A stretch of DNA of 64,000 nucleotides from Ridgeia piscesae (GCA_025642075.2 JAODUO010001086.1:79501-143500), one strand, 5' to 3'. Shown: positions 35,834-48,775, numbered from the stretch's first letter. Numbers and translations: made by a program. The notes: generated by a model from the letters alone, not told the origin.

Positions 35834-38800
35834 CTGGAAAAGTATTTTACGATGTAATGAAAACATATGTACTTACACAGTGCTTAGGACTTGAATGTGC
35901 CCTACCCATTAAGCAGGCTTTACCCCCTTATTGACTGATGTGGGGTAATTACACCATTTTGTTAATGAGATTGTCCAAGATACGTAGACAAATATAATAC
36001 CTTTGTTTTCAGTAGAGAATGATGCATAAAATCAACTTGCTCTTTTGCCTCCTTCATGGCGAAAATGTCAGGTGTAAAGTAATGTGACCAAACTCAACAT
36101 ACATTTCAATTCATTTGTACATATTTTGCCATATACAAAATGTTACCAAACTGTGAATTTGTTGTGGTAACTTCATTGTTTATTTATCTGCTTTCTAAAG
36201 CTATATCATGTTTAAAAACTCTGAGAAATAATAAAAACATGTCAATTTTAAATGAAGGCATGTCCATTTTCTTATGCTGACAGACTGGTTTTGTGGAAAT
36301 GATTAGACACTGGCCGCAACTCATCTGCACTCGCTTCAGGATAAAATGGGTTAAAATCCACATGAAATAACCTGTGGCGCCTCTGGTGGACATAGGTGAT
36401 GGAATTCGGCGTTGAAGACAAGCACTGTTTGCACTTAATGCTTCCCAGAGATGCTGACTCCGCCATAGAATGATCAAGACTTTGTCAGGGGACAAATTAA
36501 ATGCATTGGATCATCCTAACTTCCAGACACCATGCTGTATGCAAACATACTTTATAATACATGCAAAACATGCAATAACAATAACGGAGCTTCTATAAAA
36601 CAAACCTAAAACGGATGAAGCCAAAGTGATGACAGGAGTAAGACGTGTAAGCATATACCGAATCTGATTCCAAGAAACAACCACTACCCTAGTGCTGCCA
36701 CCTACCCTTCTCTTCCTGGTAGCGTGGGCCCCCATTGCGGTGTCGGTTCGTGGCGTTGACGATTTCCTCCTTGCGCCGAGTCTGTACTTTGCGTATGCCT
36801 TCGAGCCACATGTCCATGGCGGACAGGATGTTGGGGTGAAGCGTCTTCCCCCGCAGCTTCTCCATCTTGCCATTCAGTGTCGTCACCTGGCAACACAAGG
36901 GATGTGGGTGGTTAAAGGGGAGCAGTTCAATCCTCTACTTGGAATTGGCTGACGCAGTGATTTGTACCAGGAAGGAGAGTGTGAAAAAATGGACCAAGAG
37001 GGCATGAAATCTTTTGTACCGTATATAGTTAGTTTGTAATTGTATTTGGGTGAATCATGATTACAGCCCAGTATCTTAACTATAAATATATAATTGGCTT
37101 TTTCTCTGGTTATTCATGAGGTGACCAGAAACACAGCTAAATTGTGTGAATGCAGCAAAAGGACTGGTCATTAGTGGTCTTAGTCAAGAGGTACTTCCAT
37201 TCTACTCAGCCATCCCAGTGATCAGAATGCAGTTGATATCAACATGTATATTTCATTCTATGGTTGTCTAGAATATTATTTTTATATGTTTGTTACCTAC
37301 AGATAATTAAATAAACATAAAAAACAAACTCAACTTCAATTTACCGAAAGTCAAAAAGTCAATAGTTTTGAAGATACCATTTTATTTATGATCTGCAGAA
37401 GCAATTGCCACTGGCCTGTCACAGATAAAATACCAATTAGCTATGCTTTTTCAGGCAGCCCACCTAGTTTTTATATTTTGTCTTGTCCTGAGGAACACTC
37501 GGTCAAACACAGACTGTGTACTACCTATGTACCCTAAGATATGCCTCCATGGATGCAAAATTTGAATAAGTTACTTAAGGGTTTTGAAAAAATTTCAAAT
37601 TTTTACGAGAAATTGTTATTTCCTTTCCGCTTCGATTTAAGAGTTCCTCTGTTTTCATGGCGAATACAGAAAGGTGACTGAGTCCACCTTTCTGTATTCA
37701 CCATGAAAACAGAGGAACCGTTAGAGGGAAGCAGAAAGGAAATACACATTTCATATAAACAATGTGTAACCTTACTCACCTTGGCGTGTTCCCGCAGTGA
37801 GTCGATTATGAGTCGATCCACCCTGGAGGGGTTGGAAGGCAGGCGAGGGATGGTAATGTTGTTTGCACTTGACAGTTTCTTGCCAGGGTTCTGACGTGCC
37901 AACTCAGCCTCAGTCTACAGACAGACAGTGGACACTGGTCAGACACTGGCCACAGCAGGGCAGTTCCACACTCAGTTTCACAATCCAACATGGCAAACAC
38001 ATCTCTACTTCTGCAATATACCATATGGGTGTAAATGATGGTGCACTTCGGATGGTGCTGTAGCATTTTGATCTTTCAGTGTTTCCTCCGAGTACAATGA
38101 TGAGTGAGGTGGCAGGATGGACAGAGTGAGCAACAAAGAAGTGATAAACACTAACTGGGTCTGGGGAATGGCAACCTCGAACAATTTTAAAACTACCTTC
38201 AAAATGGTGCAAACCCAAATGTCCAGTGAAAAGTAAATCACTGAACATACCTAGATTAATATGAAAATACATCAGAGACCAGTAATATGTCGATTATTAT
38301 GCTATAAAAAGATTAAATCACTCAAAAGCGTTTATTCATACAATACGAACATGTTAACTGTACAAATAAGTACAAATTAGATCAACTAAAGATCAATAAG
38401 ATTGACCAACTTCAACACAGACAGGAATCCACTAACAAGAGAAAGAAAAACCTCATTTCGCGCTAACTGTACAAACCTTCTTGCGTTCTTTTTCTAAATT
38501 CTTGAACTGTTCCGACGCTTCCTCTAAGCACACATGCAGCTCATTGGAGGGACCTGTGCGCCTGATGATTGCAGAACACATCAACAATGACATTATTATA
38601 ATAAATTATAAAGAAACAGGTATGAATTGTCTGTGTAAATAGAGGAATTATTGATGGGCAATTCAAACATAATTAAACACGCATAACTGTATCTTACAAC
38701 AGTTACGTAATGTGTGCCTTTAATCATACACTCCAGCCTCCATGTTACATAACATGTATACGACAAGCGTTAACAGTCACAAAAAACACATTATCTTATG

Positions 38801-40591
38801 GAAGTGCAGAGGGAGTACGCACGTTTCTCTTTTACGTATTTATAAGAGAGATCATGCAACGCCCCCATGCCTATAATACATCAATTTGCAATAGCTTTCA
38901 CACGTCGCTGGTGCCGGTGAACATAGATCTGTCCTGACAGCACTGGTTATTTATTCATCAGTCGCCTGCATGCTAATAGTACTACACTTGCATTCAAACA
39001 AGCTGCTCAAAATATTAAAAAAATTCTGTCTGTGTATAGATTAGTTCTTACCATCAGATATTTCAGGAATTGTACAGCCCAGAATGCAAAATTTATCAAA
39101 TGCATTTTACAAACGCATAGATCAGACACAATAATCATTACGAGTTGAAATCATCTCGTGTCTGAAACGTTACTTTCATTTTAACAATACATCCAAGACT
39201 ACTATTGATATTCCAACAGGTAAGGTATCGTTTTATAGTATAAACTAAAAATGTACACACACTATGAGTATTGATGAAGCTTTCCTGTCTAACAAGGATA
39301 AGAAACTCACCGAGGCGGCTTAAATCCATGAAAGAATGGCGGCATCCCATTGAGGAAATGATGCGAAAACATGTCAAAGTATACGTCGTGACCGGAGCCG
39401 AAGAATGGTGGCGCCACCCTGCTGCGTATGATTGGCTCAAACTGCTGGCAGTACGGGTCAAAGGTCGCCTCCATGCCGAACTGTCCCTGCAGGTGGGGTG
39501 GTGGAAAGGTGGGGTGGAACTTTGCAGGGAACGCAGCCGTTGCAGGCGGCAACCCGGAGGTGAATTCCGGCAGTACGATGTCATCGATGATCTGCCCCCG
39601 GTGGTGGGCATAGGCGAACTCCTTCGGGAACGGCACAGGATGCTCAGTAGAGAAATGGTCTGGAAGAGACAGACTGCCATGCGGCAGGCACGCCTCGGCG
39701 GAGCCACCAGCATATCGCATGTCGTATCCTGTGTCGCTGACGTGGCGCTGTCGGGTGTAGAAGGGGAAGCTGTGCGCGGCCCGGTACGACGCCATGGTGG
39801 GCGGGCCGGGCTGGGCCGCGACGGTCGGCCGCCGCTCGTACGTTGTCGCGATCGGCGACTGGTGAGGCACGGAGTGGGGGATGAACTTCTGGAAGCTGAC
39901 CTTCTGCTGTTGCTGCATCAGTATGCGGTGGTAGCAGGCGTTGGCAACAGCCTGCTGTTGCTGCTGCACTTCAAAAGGCACCTGGCCGCCGTTGCCATCG
40001 CTCAACGAGTCCGGCGTGCACGGATTCGAGTATCCACCACCGATGTATCCGCTGGGACTCTGGGTCATCACCGAAATCGGCTGCATGACGTTGCTGACTG
40101 GCGGCTGCGAACGGAATTGCACGGTGTGCGAGTCACATGGCCGCATATCCACGTGGAGCCGCCCCCTATCGTACGCCTTCTCTCTCATGGCTGACTGCAG
40201 AAGATCGCTGCCACTGCTGCAGACAGTTGCGCCACCTGCCGACATGTGCAGCTGCTGCGCCTGCTGTTGTGCGAGCAATTTCTTCACGAGCAACTCCTTG
40301 TCGAAGACATCGGCGGACTGCGTCATGTCATGGCCGTTCGTCTCCGGGTGTGCGTACAGTGGCAGTGTGCCATGCCTGCCGCGAGAGGGGGCTTCGAAAT
40401 GCGTGCTCTCACGAAATACATCGTCCTGACCGTTGCCATACTCGGAGGGATGTGCTGGCCATTTGTCAAGGCCAACGACCCGGCCATGGGCGCCGCTCTG
40501 TCGCTGCTCTATGCCGACCGCCTGGTGCTGCGACGCTGACATCAATATGTCGGCGCCGTCAGCGAGATGACGCGTCGTGAACAACGGTAAA

Positions 40592-40623
<32 letters not shown>

Positions 40624-43355
40624 CAGAGACTTGGTGTAGTGCAGTCTCTCGCGATTGTACTGAGACTGTCGAGGCTGCTCCCTCACGGTGTACTGGGGGT
40701 CCGTGTATCCCGCGGACGTATCCGGCAGGAAGCTGGATCCGAGATCGTGCTGGTCCAAGTCCCACAGGTGATCTGTGCGCTCCAGGCTGCCGTACGACAC
40801 CGAGTTGTGCTCTGAGTGTATGGATGGCGTGCTACTGGTGGCGCCACCTGATGACCACAGGCTCAAGTTATTCCCTGGAGATCTGCCAGAGAGATAACAC
40901 ACATTGTCATTCTGATAGTTACGAAAACAAAATGGCAAAAAAAAACCTCAGTCTTTGGACTAGTCATCTGGATAAAATGTTTTTTTTCTGTCTGGATCAC
41001 CATTGTAAACCAACTGGTCTGATTCAGGTTAAGCTGATTTGAGTATTACCGGTGTCTTAAAAATTATTTCTTAGAATGTATTACTATCTCTTAGCATTTT
41101 AATGGAACACTCCTGAGTGGAATAATACTCGCAATGAGGTGTGTTAAGTCTCCTGATTTCTGCGGGAGACTCCAGCTTTTCATGTCTCCCTCATAGTTTT
41201 TATTATTTACCTCCAAAATGTCAGGCTGTAATTTCAATAAATAAATTTCAGCCTGACACGTTAGGTACACGTGTGACTCGGATTGTAATTTACTTTAGTG
41301 ATGCCGGGTGGGAAGTAAACACAATGTCCTTCAGTAATCAGTATATCATCGCAGCAGAGAGCTGTTTTGCACAGTTGGTTGCACAGATGGATTAAATTTG
41401 TCTTGTACTATTGAATTACCATTCTTTATATTGTCACTTATCATAAAGCATTATTATCTTCTTTATCGTCATTTAGAGACTGTGTTTACTGTATGTCTAA
41501 TTTATTATAAAGGCATGTGATGTCTATTAATTATAATTCCATCACAACTAACCTATATAATTTTGTGAATGACTGGAACTAATTTATGATTTCAGAAATC
41601 GTGTACATGATTACGAAATATAATTTATTTTTGCTACATTTACTATGGCATAATTTAAAAATTAAACTCATCACTGACTATATCTTAGCATTACCCTAAC
41701 GTGTAATTTAATACTGTGCTGTTCAGTAAAATTATATTTCTTTCACATAATTTAGAGAGTGGTTCTCATTCATATTGGTCCAGTGAGTGTTTTCTTTAAT
41801 GTTTTCATTATTTTTACCATGTTTTGCTGTCATTCCTGTAGTGTCTGCGACACTGCGTGTATTGTATATTCTGATGTTGTTCAAATGGTGAAAATAAAAG
41901 TTTTCACCGTGCAGTGTTTGCCCTGTTACATGATGAGCAAGGTGGGTCATCTCGCTGTTTTTCTAAGCCACCTCGCCCAAAATATGCTGACAATTGCCAC
42001 CATGTAGCTATTTCCTAGACTAAACATGTTTACATGCTGACACCTTGTAGTAATGCATAAATTTGTTTCCCCTCTAAAAGCCAGTGAACATGTTAAAACA
42101 TTTTCAATTCAAATCAATTCAATTCAGAAAACATGCACAATTTTGAAGTTAGTTTTTAAGATAGTTCTGTGAGTCAGCCCACGAAACAACATACATTTAC
42201 TGTCACTCCTTCTATGCCCACTGTACCTCCTCACCCATCATTTGACTCAGGGCAAACACTGCAGTGAACTTCAATCATTTGATGATGTGTGGTGAAATCA
42301 AATTTTAGTGGCTCGATTTTACTTAATGTACAAATTGCCAGTTTTGACATTTCCATATCTTAACAGCTATGCTCTAGATGAATCACTGCTCTGCATAATA
42401 ATGCGACATTTGTCCATGAAAACATACTTTGAAGTGGGGTCAACTGACAACGGCACCTATTTTTGCCCACCTGAGACCACGTCGTATTTTTGGCGCCATC
42501 AACATTAATATTATTTTCATAAATAAAGTGACACTGAAATGTTGACCAAAGTTGTTACTTTAGAGTACTTCTTTATTAGTTATAAGAAATGAGCCATAAA
42601 ATTATAAATTGTTGACAGAAAATATTTCACAAATTTGCATAATTCCGCTCAGCGACGCCACATGTTGGTGATTCAAACGAATGACATGTGGTATGACAAA
42701 AAAAATTACATAATGAGATTATTATCCAAGATATGTGGACAAGTTTTAAACCAGTTTTTCAGTAGAAAGTAATGCATAAAATAAACTCAACTTGCTCATT
42801 GACATGTTGCTTCCTTCACGGTGAAAATGTCAGGTGAAAAGTAATGTGACAAACCTCAACATAGGTTTGAATTTACTGGGCATGTTTTGCCATATGACAC
42901 TTATAATATGTTATCAAACTATATGAGTATGTCGATGCGACTTGATAGTTTATTTGATCTACTTTCTAATGGTATATCACATTTAAAAATGTATTAAGAA
43001 ATAATAAAGTTATGTCCATTTTAAAGGCCTGTCATTTGTTAATGCTGACAGACTGATTTTGTGGAAATGATCAGGAACTGGCTGCAACTCGTCTGCACTA
43101 GCTTCAGGATAAAATGGTTAATCACTTCCTGGTCAACACATTCTGGTATAATCGTGATGGGAATGAGGAAGTACCACCATCATAATCAAACTGGGCTCGT
43201 GTTTTTTTAACTTGTTACATTTACTAAGTTATTATTTGTTGTTGTACTAGCACTGTATGGTGATACCATGGTTACATGTACATTAATCAGCAAATCCTTC
43301 TTTCTGGGTTTGGATGTCAGTATGTGTGTGCGTGCGTGCGTGCGTGTGTGGTGTG

Positions 43356-43386
<31 letters not shown>

Positions 43387-46300
43387 ATATGTTTGTGATA
43401 GCTTTATGCAGAGACCCATCCACCCACCACTTGGACGGGTAAATCTTGTTTTGGATGGGTAGGAATATGGGTGGACGGGTAAAAAATCTATGAACAAAAA
43501 AGGTCTTCATAAATCATAGATACTGTCAGTTATGCCTTAGAAATTATTGTAAATGGTGCCACATGTGTGTTTGTAGTCCATTTCAGGACATTTAAAGTTT
43601 GTAAACTGGCTTAATAATTGACATCCATGTGTCCACCAAAAAAGTGTGACTGGCAAAAATGTGATCTTGCATAAAGCCTTCCTGTATGTGTTTGAGCGTG
43701 TATGTGTGTGTATGCACGCATGTGTGTGCATAAGTGTGTACAACTACAATGTACCTGATGTGCAAGACAAGCGTACAAAATACTGTGTCACAAATACATG
43801 ATGTGGTTTGTATGTTATGTGTTCATATGTACATGTTTACACAACACATTTTCTCCTAAGATGTCGAATTTGAAATGTCACACGAAGATCAATCTGTCAA
43901 GTTGATACATCAGTTCAGAGATGTGGTGTTTTAGTTTAGATTCAACACCTTAAGAATCATATTTGTGAGAAAAATGTAAGCAATACAGTGACATACATGT
44001 ATGTAATAATTACTTTGTTAATTCACTTACCCATCAAATGAGTAAACGTCACCACTGTGCGTACTCTTTGACTTTGACTCGACACTGTTCCCGTCGCAGA
44101 AGCCATTGTCAACACTGAGCTGCGAATGCGAATCGTCATCAATGAGTTTTGAGAGGAAGTCATTGAGTATGAACCCCGCATTTGGCGACGCGCTAGACCC
44201 GAGTCCGTCAACCAACCGGTCCACCACGGTGCCGTCTAGCTTCTCGAGGAACTGCTCGCTGGCCTTGAACTTGTTGGCCGTGTCGCTGCAGAAGGCATTG
44301 CTTCCGAGTTGATCGGGGGCTAGGTGAGTGTCACAGGTCGGCGTAAAGTTGAGGGAAATGTCAGCCGGGGCGGTTGCCTGTGAATCTACGTGGCTCCACG
44401 TTGTGTAGTAGGACGTCGGGTCGACCCCCTGCTGATGCTGTTGGCGCAACATGGCGTCCTCAAAGTGACCGGAACCGTTGGAGCCGAATGCGTCAAGGAC
44501 CCCATCGATTGATGATGCCACCTACGACGGAAACCAGGCATATGCTTTTTAATACAGTCGCAACCACGCGAAATGGTGCTATCCGCAGTACGGTTGCAAA
44601 GCTAATAATGCGGCTACAGCTGGTGTCGTCTCGGGAGGATGGAGTACCAAGTGCAAGACGGAGCCTTCGAAGACACCTCGTCGTCTCCCGTGACAGCTCC
44701 AATATCATCGATTTAATGGCCTGAGATGTGGAAAAAACGGCCATCGACACTGCCTATTCCCAGAGAGACTGCTGCAGTCAATGAACGTTAAAACCTGAGC
44801 AACTGCGGTTCTAGATACATGTCAACATATTTCTCATGTCTGGTCAAACAGAAACATGGTGCATCAGTACACAATGCAAGGGATGACTCGCTTATCTTGC
44901 CCCCCCCCCAAGATATACATTCATTCATCACTTCACACTGCCTATAATATACAGATCTCCACTTTTATACACATAACATAACTTACTTATTGTCAGACAT
45001 GTTTAACAATGTAAGTAATATTATAATGTACTATAAACCAATATGAAATCTTCTTGAATAAGTATACAATTCTTCATCAATCCGTATAAAAAAATAAGTA
45101 ATGTTAATGAAATCTTCATGTATCAGCCCCACATGACCAACATACCATGCACTCATTCATTGGCGCTATCTGACGAAATGTGCGCTGTGTGTGCCATAAC
45201 TGCGGCATTTTACAGAGCTCTCCAAACCCGCCTTCCCAGCACAAGTGGAGACAGGTTCCCACTGGCAGCAATAGACCGAGTCCTGGCTACTTATCCAGAC
45301 AAGAGAACCACAGCACTGATGGACAATTAACTGGGAATCAGCCCACAGGTGGAACAGTTAGCACCAGACTGCTACAGGGACTGAACCAGACCAGTTATAT
45401 TGTGTTATGTGCCTCAAGAGCCACAATAGCTGCAGCTGTACCCAAGCTCTGGCCTGTTCCACCCTGCCACAGGCCCATGGTGAAATAACAAATCATTAAA
45501 GTGCCACAGTTGATCAAAGGCTGCCAGATGACTGGCTGCAATTGGGAATTTGAAAAGCCTCTCACACATGAACTGTTGCCTGCTGCCTTGGTGCAAACGC
45601 CTGCAACTAGTGATGTTTGGACCTGTCTATTGCTGTTAATTAGTTAATTAGTTAACTGGTTCATCACACCCTGATGAGCAGGCCAGGTGTGTGTGCTCTA
45701 TCAAGTGCCTAGGCTAGACTTTAACCAGTGGTCAGTGAGCAATGCAGGCTCAGCCAAACCTCAATTCTTGTGTACATTGGGAAAACCTAAATTCTTGTGT
45801 ACACTGGGAATACATTATGACTAATTTAAGCAGAATGATAACAGCATAATGATGGGTGTGTCACAATGTCAACAAACATGACCTCCAGCAATGTGCTGTA
45901 ACATGTAATGTTGTTTGCAACCCAGTGATTTTAAATATTTTTTTACTGTTTCCTTGATTGTATTTATTCCTGAAATTTAGTTCTTCATAAAGATTGTGTC
46001 GGAGGAGAATGAAGAACAACAGAAGGCAGAAGGAGTTGGAGACTGCTGACAGAGGACGCAGTGAGACAGAAGTGAGGAGAGGAAAGAAAAGATAGAGAAA
46101 AGAACCAACCTCACCCCTGACGACAGGGACAACAAGAGGAGAACAACAATACAGATTGCTGAAAATCAAAATGTTGATAAATTCAACTTTATAGCTAAAG
46201 GTCAATCAAGCTGATAATTATGTATTATTTGCAGAGTCGAGACTGAACATCCTGAAATGTAATATCAATACAATTAATATCGCCAATGTTCTATTACCAT

Positions 46301-48607
46301 TAAGTTTTACAAAACATAAAATGGTGTGAAATTAAACCTATAAACAATGAAAAGACAATGACATTAGCACACATGCTAAATCTAAATGCTTTGTTTTTAT
46401 CATCAATGCTAGTTTCCGATTATTATTAATTAATATAAACATTTGACCCCATGGTGACTTCAGCTTCCACCGCCTGCAGCAACAGTGATGTTGACTGGTG
46501 ACAGTCGTCACCATTATGCAATCATGTCACACAGAATAAATGTTGCTGATGCTGGTCTGCACTAATTGTAGGTATGACACTTCGGTGGTGCCCTGAACTC
46601 AGTCACAGGTAGTACAATGGCAATGCAGGCTGCTGTGACAGGTAAACACTACTCCCAGGTGAATTGCAGGCTCACCTGCAGTGGGTGTGTGGGTGAGTGA
46701 GTACATGTGGTCAAAGCTCTATGGCCATGGGGGATTCCATTTCCCACAAGGGTTATAAATTGTTGAAAACATTGCACAATAAAATTGACTGTGCTGTGTG
46801 CTCTGAGCAACACTAGCTGCCTTTTATTGTAGATTCAGATTCAGATTCAGATTGTCAGGCATCAACTATCTATTCTAATCTACAACATTTAGTGAACAGT
46901 TTCCAATCCATGTGGGTTTGCAATCAAAATTAAACTGAAGACATTTCATTTATTCAAATCTTTAAAAAAAACCTATTGAAAATTGTTTTAATATTACAAA
47001 TTCTGTACTCAGCATCCATGTTGACACTGACTGTTACAGGACTACTGGCATTAACAAACTGAATGTTACAGGACTACTGGCTTTAGCAAACTGAATATTA
47101 CAGGACTACTGGCATTAACAAACTGAATATTACAGGACTACTGGCATTAACAAACTGGAAGTTATCAGTGTCATATAGATTATGGGCCCCATGGAAATTG
47201 GAACCCAGGTCCATATTTTCTACATTAACAAAAATTATTTCCATTTAAAGTGTGCAAAATAACAATGTATAATGTTATTATGCAATTTATTTTGAACTGC
47301 ATTAATTATATATGTTATTGCATATTCATTGACAGTGTGTAAAATAACAATGTATGGAGAATATTTTGATGAGTTGACAATAAATGAATGAATGAATGAA
47401 CTCTTATCAATATTATTTAACCATCCCACAATACAGAACAATTCACACATTTGAGCAATTGATGGCATTCGCAGTATTCACAGTAAATGATGACTGGCAT
47501 TTTAATAGAAAGGGTGGCAAAAATGTAAACATAATATATTTCTTTTTTACGAAACTTTTAAATGATGGCTGTGATATTCTAGTTATAATTTAAGTACTGC
47601 ACTATACTATTTTACCAAATTTGTTCAGCTTTTTAAAACAGAGGTCTAAATTCTATAATAGAATATGGAACCCCGAAAACATATTCTATGGAGGTTCATA
47701 TTCTATCTGACATAACATAAACTAACCTATCCTTAAACTCAAAACACTTTTGTATACACAGCAACACACGTTCAGGAACATTAATTCCCCAAACATTATT
47801 AACAATTAACATAGTCAAGCAACACTGTAACCACTGATAACAAAATCTCTGCGTTCCCAGAATCGCATTAACAATTAACAATAAACATACACATTACACA
47901 CACAGTGAAACCTCCCTGTTAAACTAAGGCCACCCTTAGGACAGGAGATTTGAACAGCGCGGTGGTCACATAAGCAGGAGTAATATTCTGTATTCCTCAT
48001 CAAAGTCTCCTAGTAACAAAGATCATGTCCTATATATATAGTGACAGTAATTGTGAAGTAGGCCCAGGTTTTAGTGAGGTTTAATTGAAGAAATTGGTGA
48101 TTAGTAGGTTGACCAGTCATGTGGAAAGAATGGGAGATTAAAACTCGCAAAAGAGGTCAGATGCCCAAAAAGTAAAGGGAAAAAGGAGGCAAGAAATTAA
48201 GACAGAGAATGCGATAGGACTGTGTTAAGAGAGATATGGAAAGAGTGGATTAGGAGAATGTTGAACAACAGCAAAAGATAGGAGTTGCAGACTGTTGATA
48301 GAGAACGTAGTGAGATCAAACTAAGGAAAAAAAGACAAATAAAAGACGACAGTAACCATTGCCAACCACAGCCCTGAGGACAGGGATGTAAAGAGAACAA
48401 CAACAACAACAATTGTATTCAACTGTTTACCTGTCCATTCCTGTAGCTGGTGAACGCCTTGTTGGTGCGATGCACCATTGGCATGTTAATGGACGCCTGC
48501 ACTGATGATGTGGTTGCCATACTGTTTGCTGTGGGGACTGGTGAGTCGGAGAAGCTGCCTTGATCATTGCCGGGTAGGAACGGGTTCGCCTCTGGGTTGT
48601 ATTTGAA
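35571..48607 (-). CDS. MEIOC: MEIOC homologue, meiosis-specific coiled-coil protein (5' exon not certain)
   Basis: Seven minus-strand exons (48607-48431, 44521-44031, 40882-39311, 38561-38477, 37914-37780, 36886-36706, 35833-35571) join in one frame to 967 residues ending in TGA. From about residue 747 the protein matches the conserved C-terminal domain of vertebrate [64 protein letters not shown], and RTAMWCALQ. The first 740 residues are low-complexity, Gln/Ser/His-rich and poorly conserved, as in the family. In mammals MEIOC binds the helicase YTHDC2 and sustains the switch from mitosis to meiotic prophase by controlling transcripts in the cytoplasm; Drosophila Bam is a distant relative. 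The human protein is about 950 residues. The large exon is markedly more GC-rich than the surrounding introns. The 5' start is discussed at 61544-61636. Confidence 0.93.
35955..36357. repeat. Dispersed repeat ending in GGGTTAA, copy 1 (MEIOC last intron side)
   Basis: Shares long blocks with 42690-43125 (ttcagtag..aatgcataaaat, gtgaaaatgtcaggtg, gctgacagactg.ttttgtggaaatga, cttcaggataaaatgg). The end ttcaggataaaatgggttaa also recurs in reverse at about 56014. TTAACCC ends would suit a piggyBac-type MITE. Confidence 0.72.
36706..36886 (-). CDS. MEIOC: MEIOC exon ([11 protein letters not shown] to EEK)
   Basis: Encodes [20 protein letters not shown] and the [14 protein letters not shown] helix. 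Acceptor gtgttgccag, donor GAAGG|gtaggt in phase 1, continuing as KDVLALA in the last exon. Confidence 0.95.
37617..37744. repeat. Intronic long hairpin next to the MEIOC core exon
   Basis: Arms of about 60 bp (tatttcctttccgctt ... cagaaaggtg and ccacctttctg ... aaaggaaata) flank a loop of about 8 bp, with one imperfect segment in mid-arm. It starts 35 bp downstream of the donor at 37780. It could be a MITE or a small-RNA precursor. Confidence 0.8.
37780..37914 (-). CDS. MEIOC: MEIOC exon (SNPSRVDRL core)
   Basis: 45 codons, phase 0 at both ends. [20 protein letters not shown] and [15 protein letters not shown] are the most conserved part of the family. Acceptor ctgtctgtag, donor GCCAAG|gtgagt. 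Confidence 0.96.
38477..38561 (-). CDS. MEIOC: MEIOC exon (start of conserved C-terminal domain)
   Basis: The frame requires the acceptor atcatcag at 38562-38563, not the nearer gcacag. This yields [20 protein letters not shown] and LEKERKK, matching [27 protein letters not shown] in human. Donor AAGAAG|gtttgt. Confidence 0.93.
39311..40882 (-). CDS. MEIOC: MEIOC large exon (524 codons, disordered, polyglutamine)
   Basis: 1572 nt open throughout, phase 2 in and phase 2 out; acceptor ttatctctctggcag, donor CTCG|gtgagt. It holds a run of about ten glutamines encoded around 40591-40626, further Q5 and Q4 runs, and an aromatic/His-rich end ([20 protein letters not shown]) that corresponds to the segment before the conserved domain in human MEIOC. 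Long ORFs on the opposite strand here are shadows caused by high GC. Confidence 0.92.
41000..42680. other. MEIOC intron sequence
   Basis: AT-rich, no exon seen. A small hairpin (gtcaggctg...cagcctgac) lies at 41219-41259 around caataaataaa. Confidence 0.5.
42690..43125. repeat. Dispersed repeat ending in GGTTAA, copy 2
   Basis: Second copy of the element at 35955-36357, same orientation, in the intron between the MEIOC large exon and the preceding one. Confidence 0.72.
43318..43385. repeat. (TGCG)n/(TG)n microsatellite
   Basis: Runs of gtgcgtgcgtgcg interrupted by tgtgtggtgtgtg, directly left of a MITE copy. Confidence 0.95.
43403..43682 (+). mobile_element. GGACGGGTAAA-family MITE, copy 1
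   Basis: Ends in gctttatgcagagaccc and gatcttgcataaagcc, an inverted terminal repeat around TTTATGCA. Internal landmarks are ggatgggtaggaatatgg, cagttatgccttagaaat, tttgtagtccatttcagg and catgtgtccaccaaaa. No coding capacity. The same landmarks occur at five further places in 48.7-52.7 kb. Confidence 0.78.
44031..44521 (-). CDS. MEIOC: MEIOC exon (164 codons)
   Basis: Acceptor ccgtcgtag, donor GATGG|gtaagt. The encoded segment starts [16 protein letters not shown] and contains [14 protein letters not shown], acidic and Ser-rich with no known domain. Confidence 0.85.
45118..45980. other. MEIOC intron sequence, no feature recognised
   Basis: Mixed-composition sequence with short direct repeats (aattcttgtgtacattggga twice at 45763-45810; taattagt repeats near 45640). 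No exon found. Confidence 0.45.
45985..46155 (+). mobile_element. LINE 3' fragment with ACAACAA tail
   Basis: Carries gaagaacaacagaaggcag, ggagttggagactgctga and gacgacagggacaacaagag, shared with 10985-11335 and 48085-48418. It covers only the 3' end and ends aacaacaat. Confidence 0.62.
47033..47162. repeat. Four tandem copies of a 32-bp unit
   Basis: Unit t(g/a)ttacaggactactggc, then (a/t)tta(a/g)caaactgaa, repeated four times with few changes. Confidence 0.95.
48085..48418 (+). mobile_element. LINE 3' fragment with (CAA)n tail beside a MEIOC donor site
   Basis: Shares gtcatgtggaaagaatgggag, agatgcccaaaaa and agagaatg.gat with 10985-11335. It ends in aacaacaacaacaac at 48399-48415, leaving only about 12 bp to the MEIOC donor at 48430. 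Confidence 0.7.
48431..48607 (-). CDS. MEIOC: MEIOC exon (59 codons, N-terminal region)
   Basis: Phase 0 at both ends, acceptor tgccacgacag, donor GGACAG|gtaaac. Encodes [20 protein letters not shown] and a Ser/Thr-rich stretch ending SYRNGQ. A LINE remnant ends about 12 bp into the intron after it. Confidence 0.82.
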
Positions 48608-48775
48608 CTGTCGTGGCAGACAAATGTGTTAAACATTGCTATTGCCCCCGTGGGTACATTTATGATATTGCTGGGAACAGAAAGCGTGCACAATTTATAA
48701 CATGACACATGTAACATCTAGCATATGATGAAGGTACGTGTTACATTCTGATCATCATGTACACCCTCACATAAG

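Noticed and set aside
38553..38554. Acceptor gcacag for the MEIOC exon at 38477
   Set aside because: It gives the wrong phase after the large exon. The acceptor 8 bp upstream keeps frame and restores the conserved RRTGPSNEL.
39271..40815. Plus-strand ORFs of up to 307 codons
   Set aside because: They are antisense shadows of the GC-rich MEIOC large exon; the minus strand has homology, phase and splice sites.
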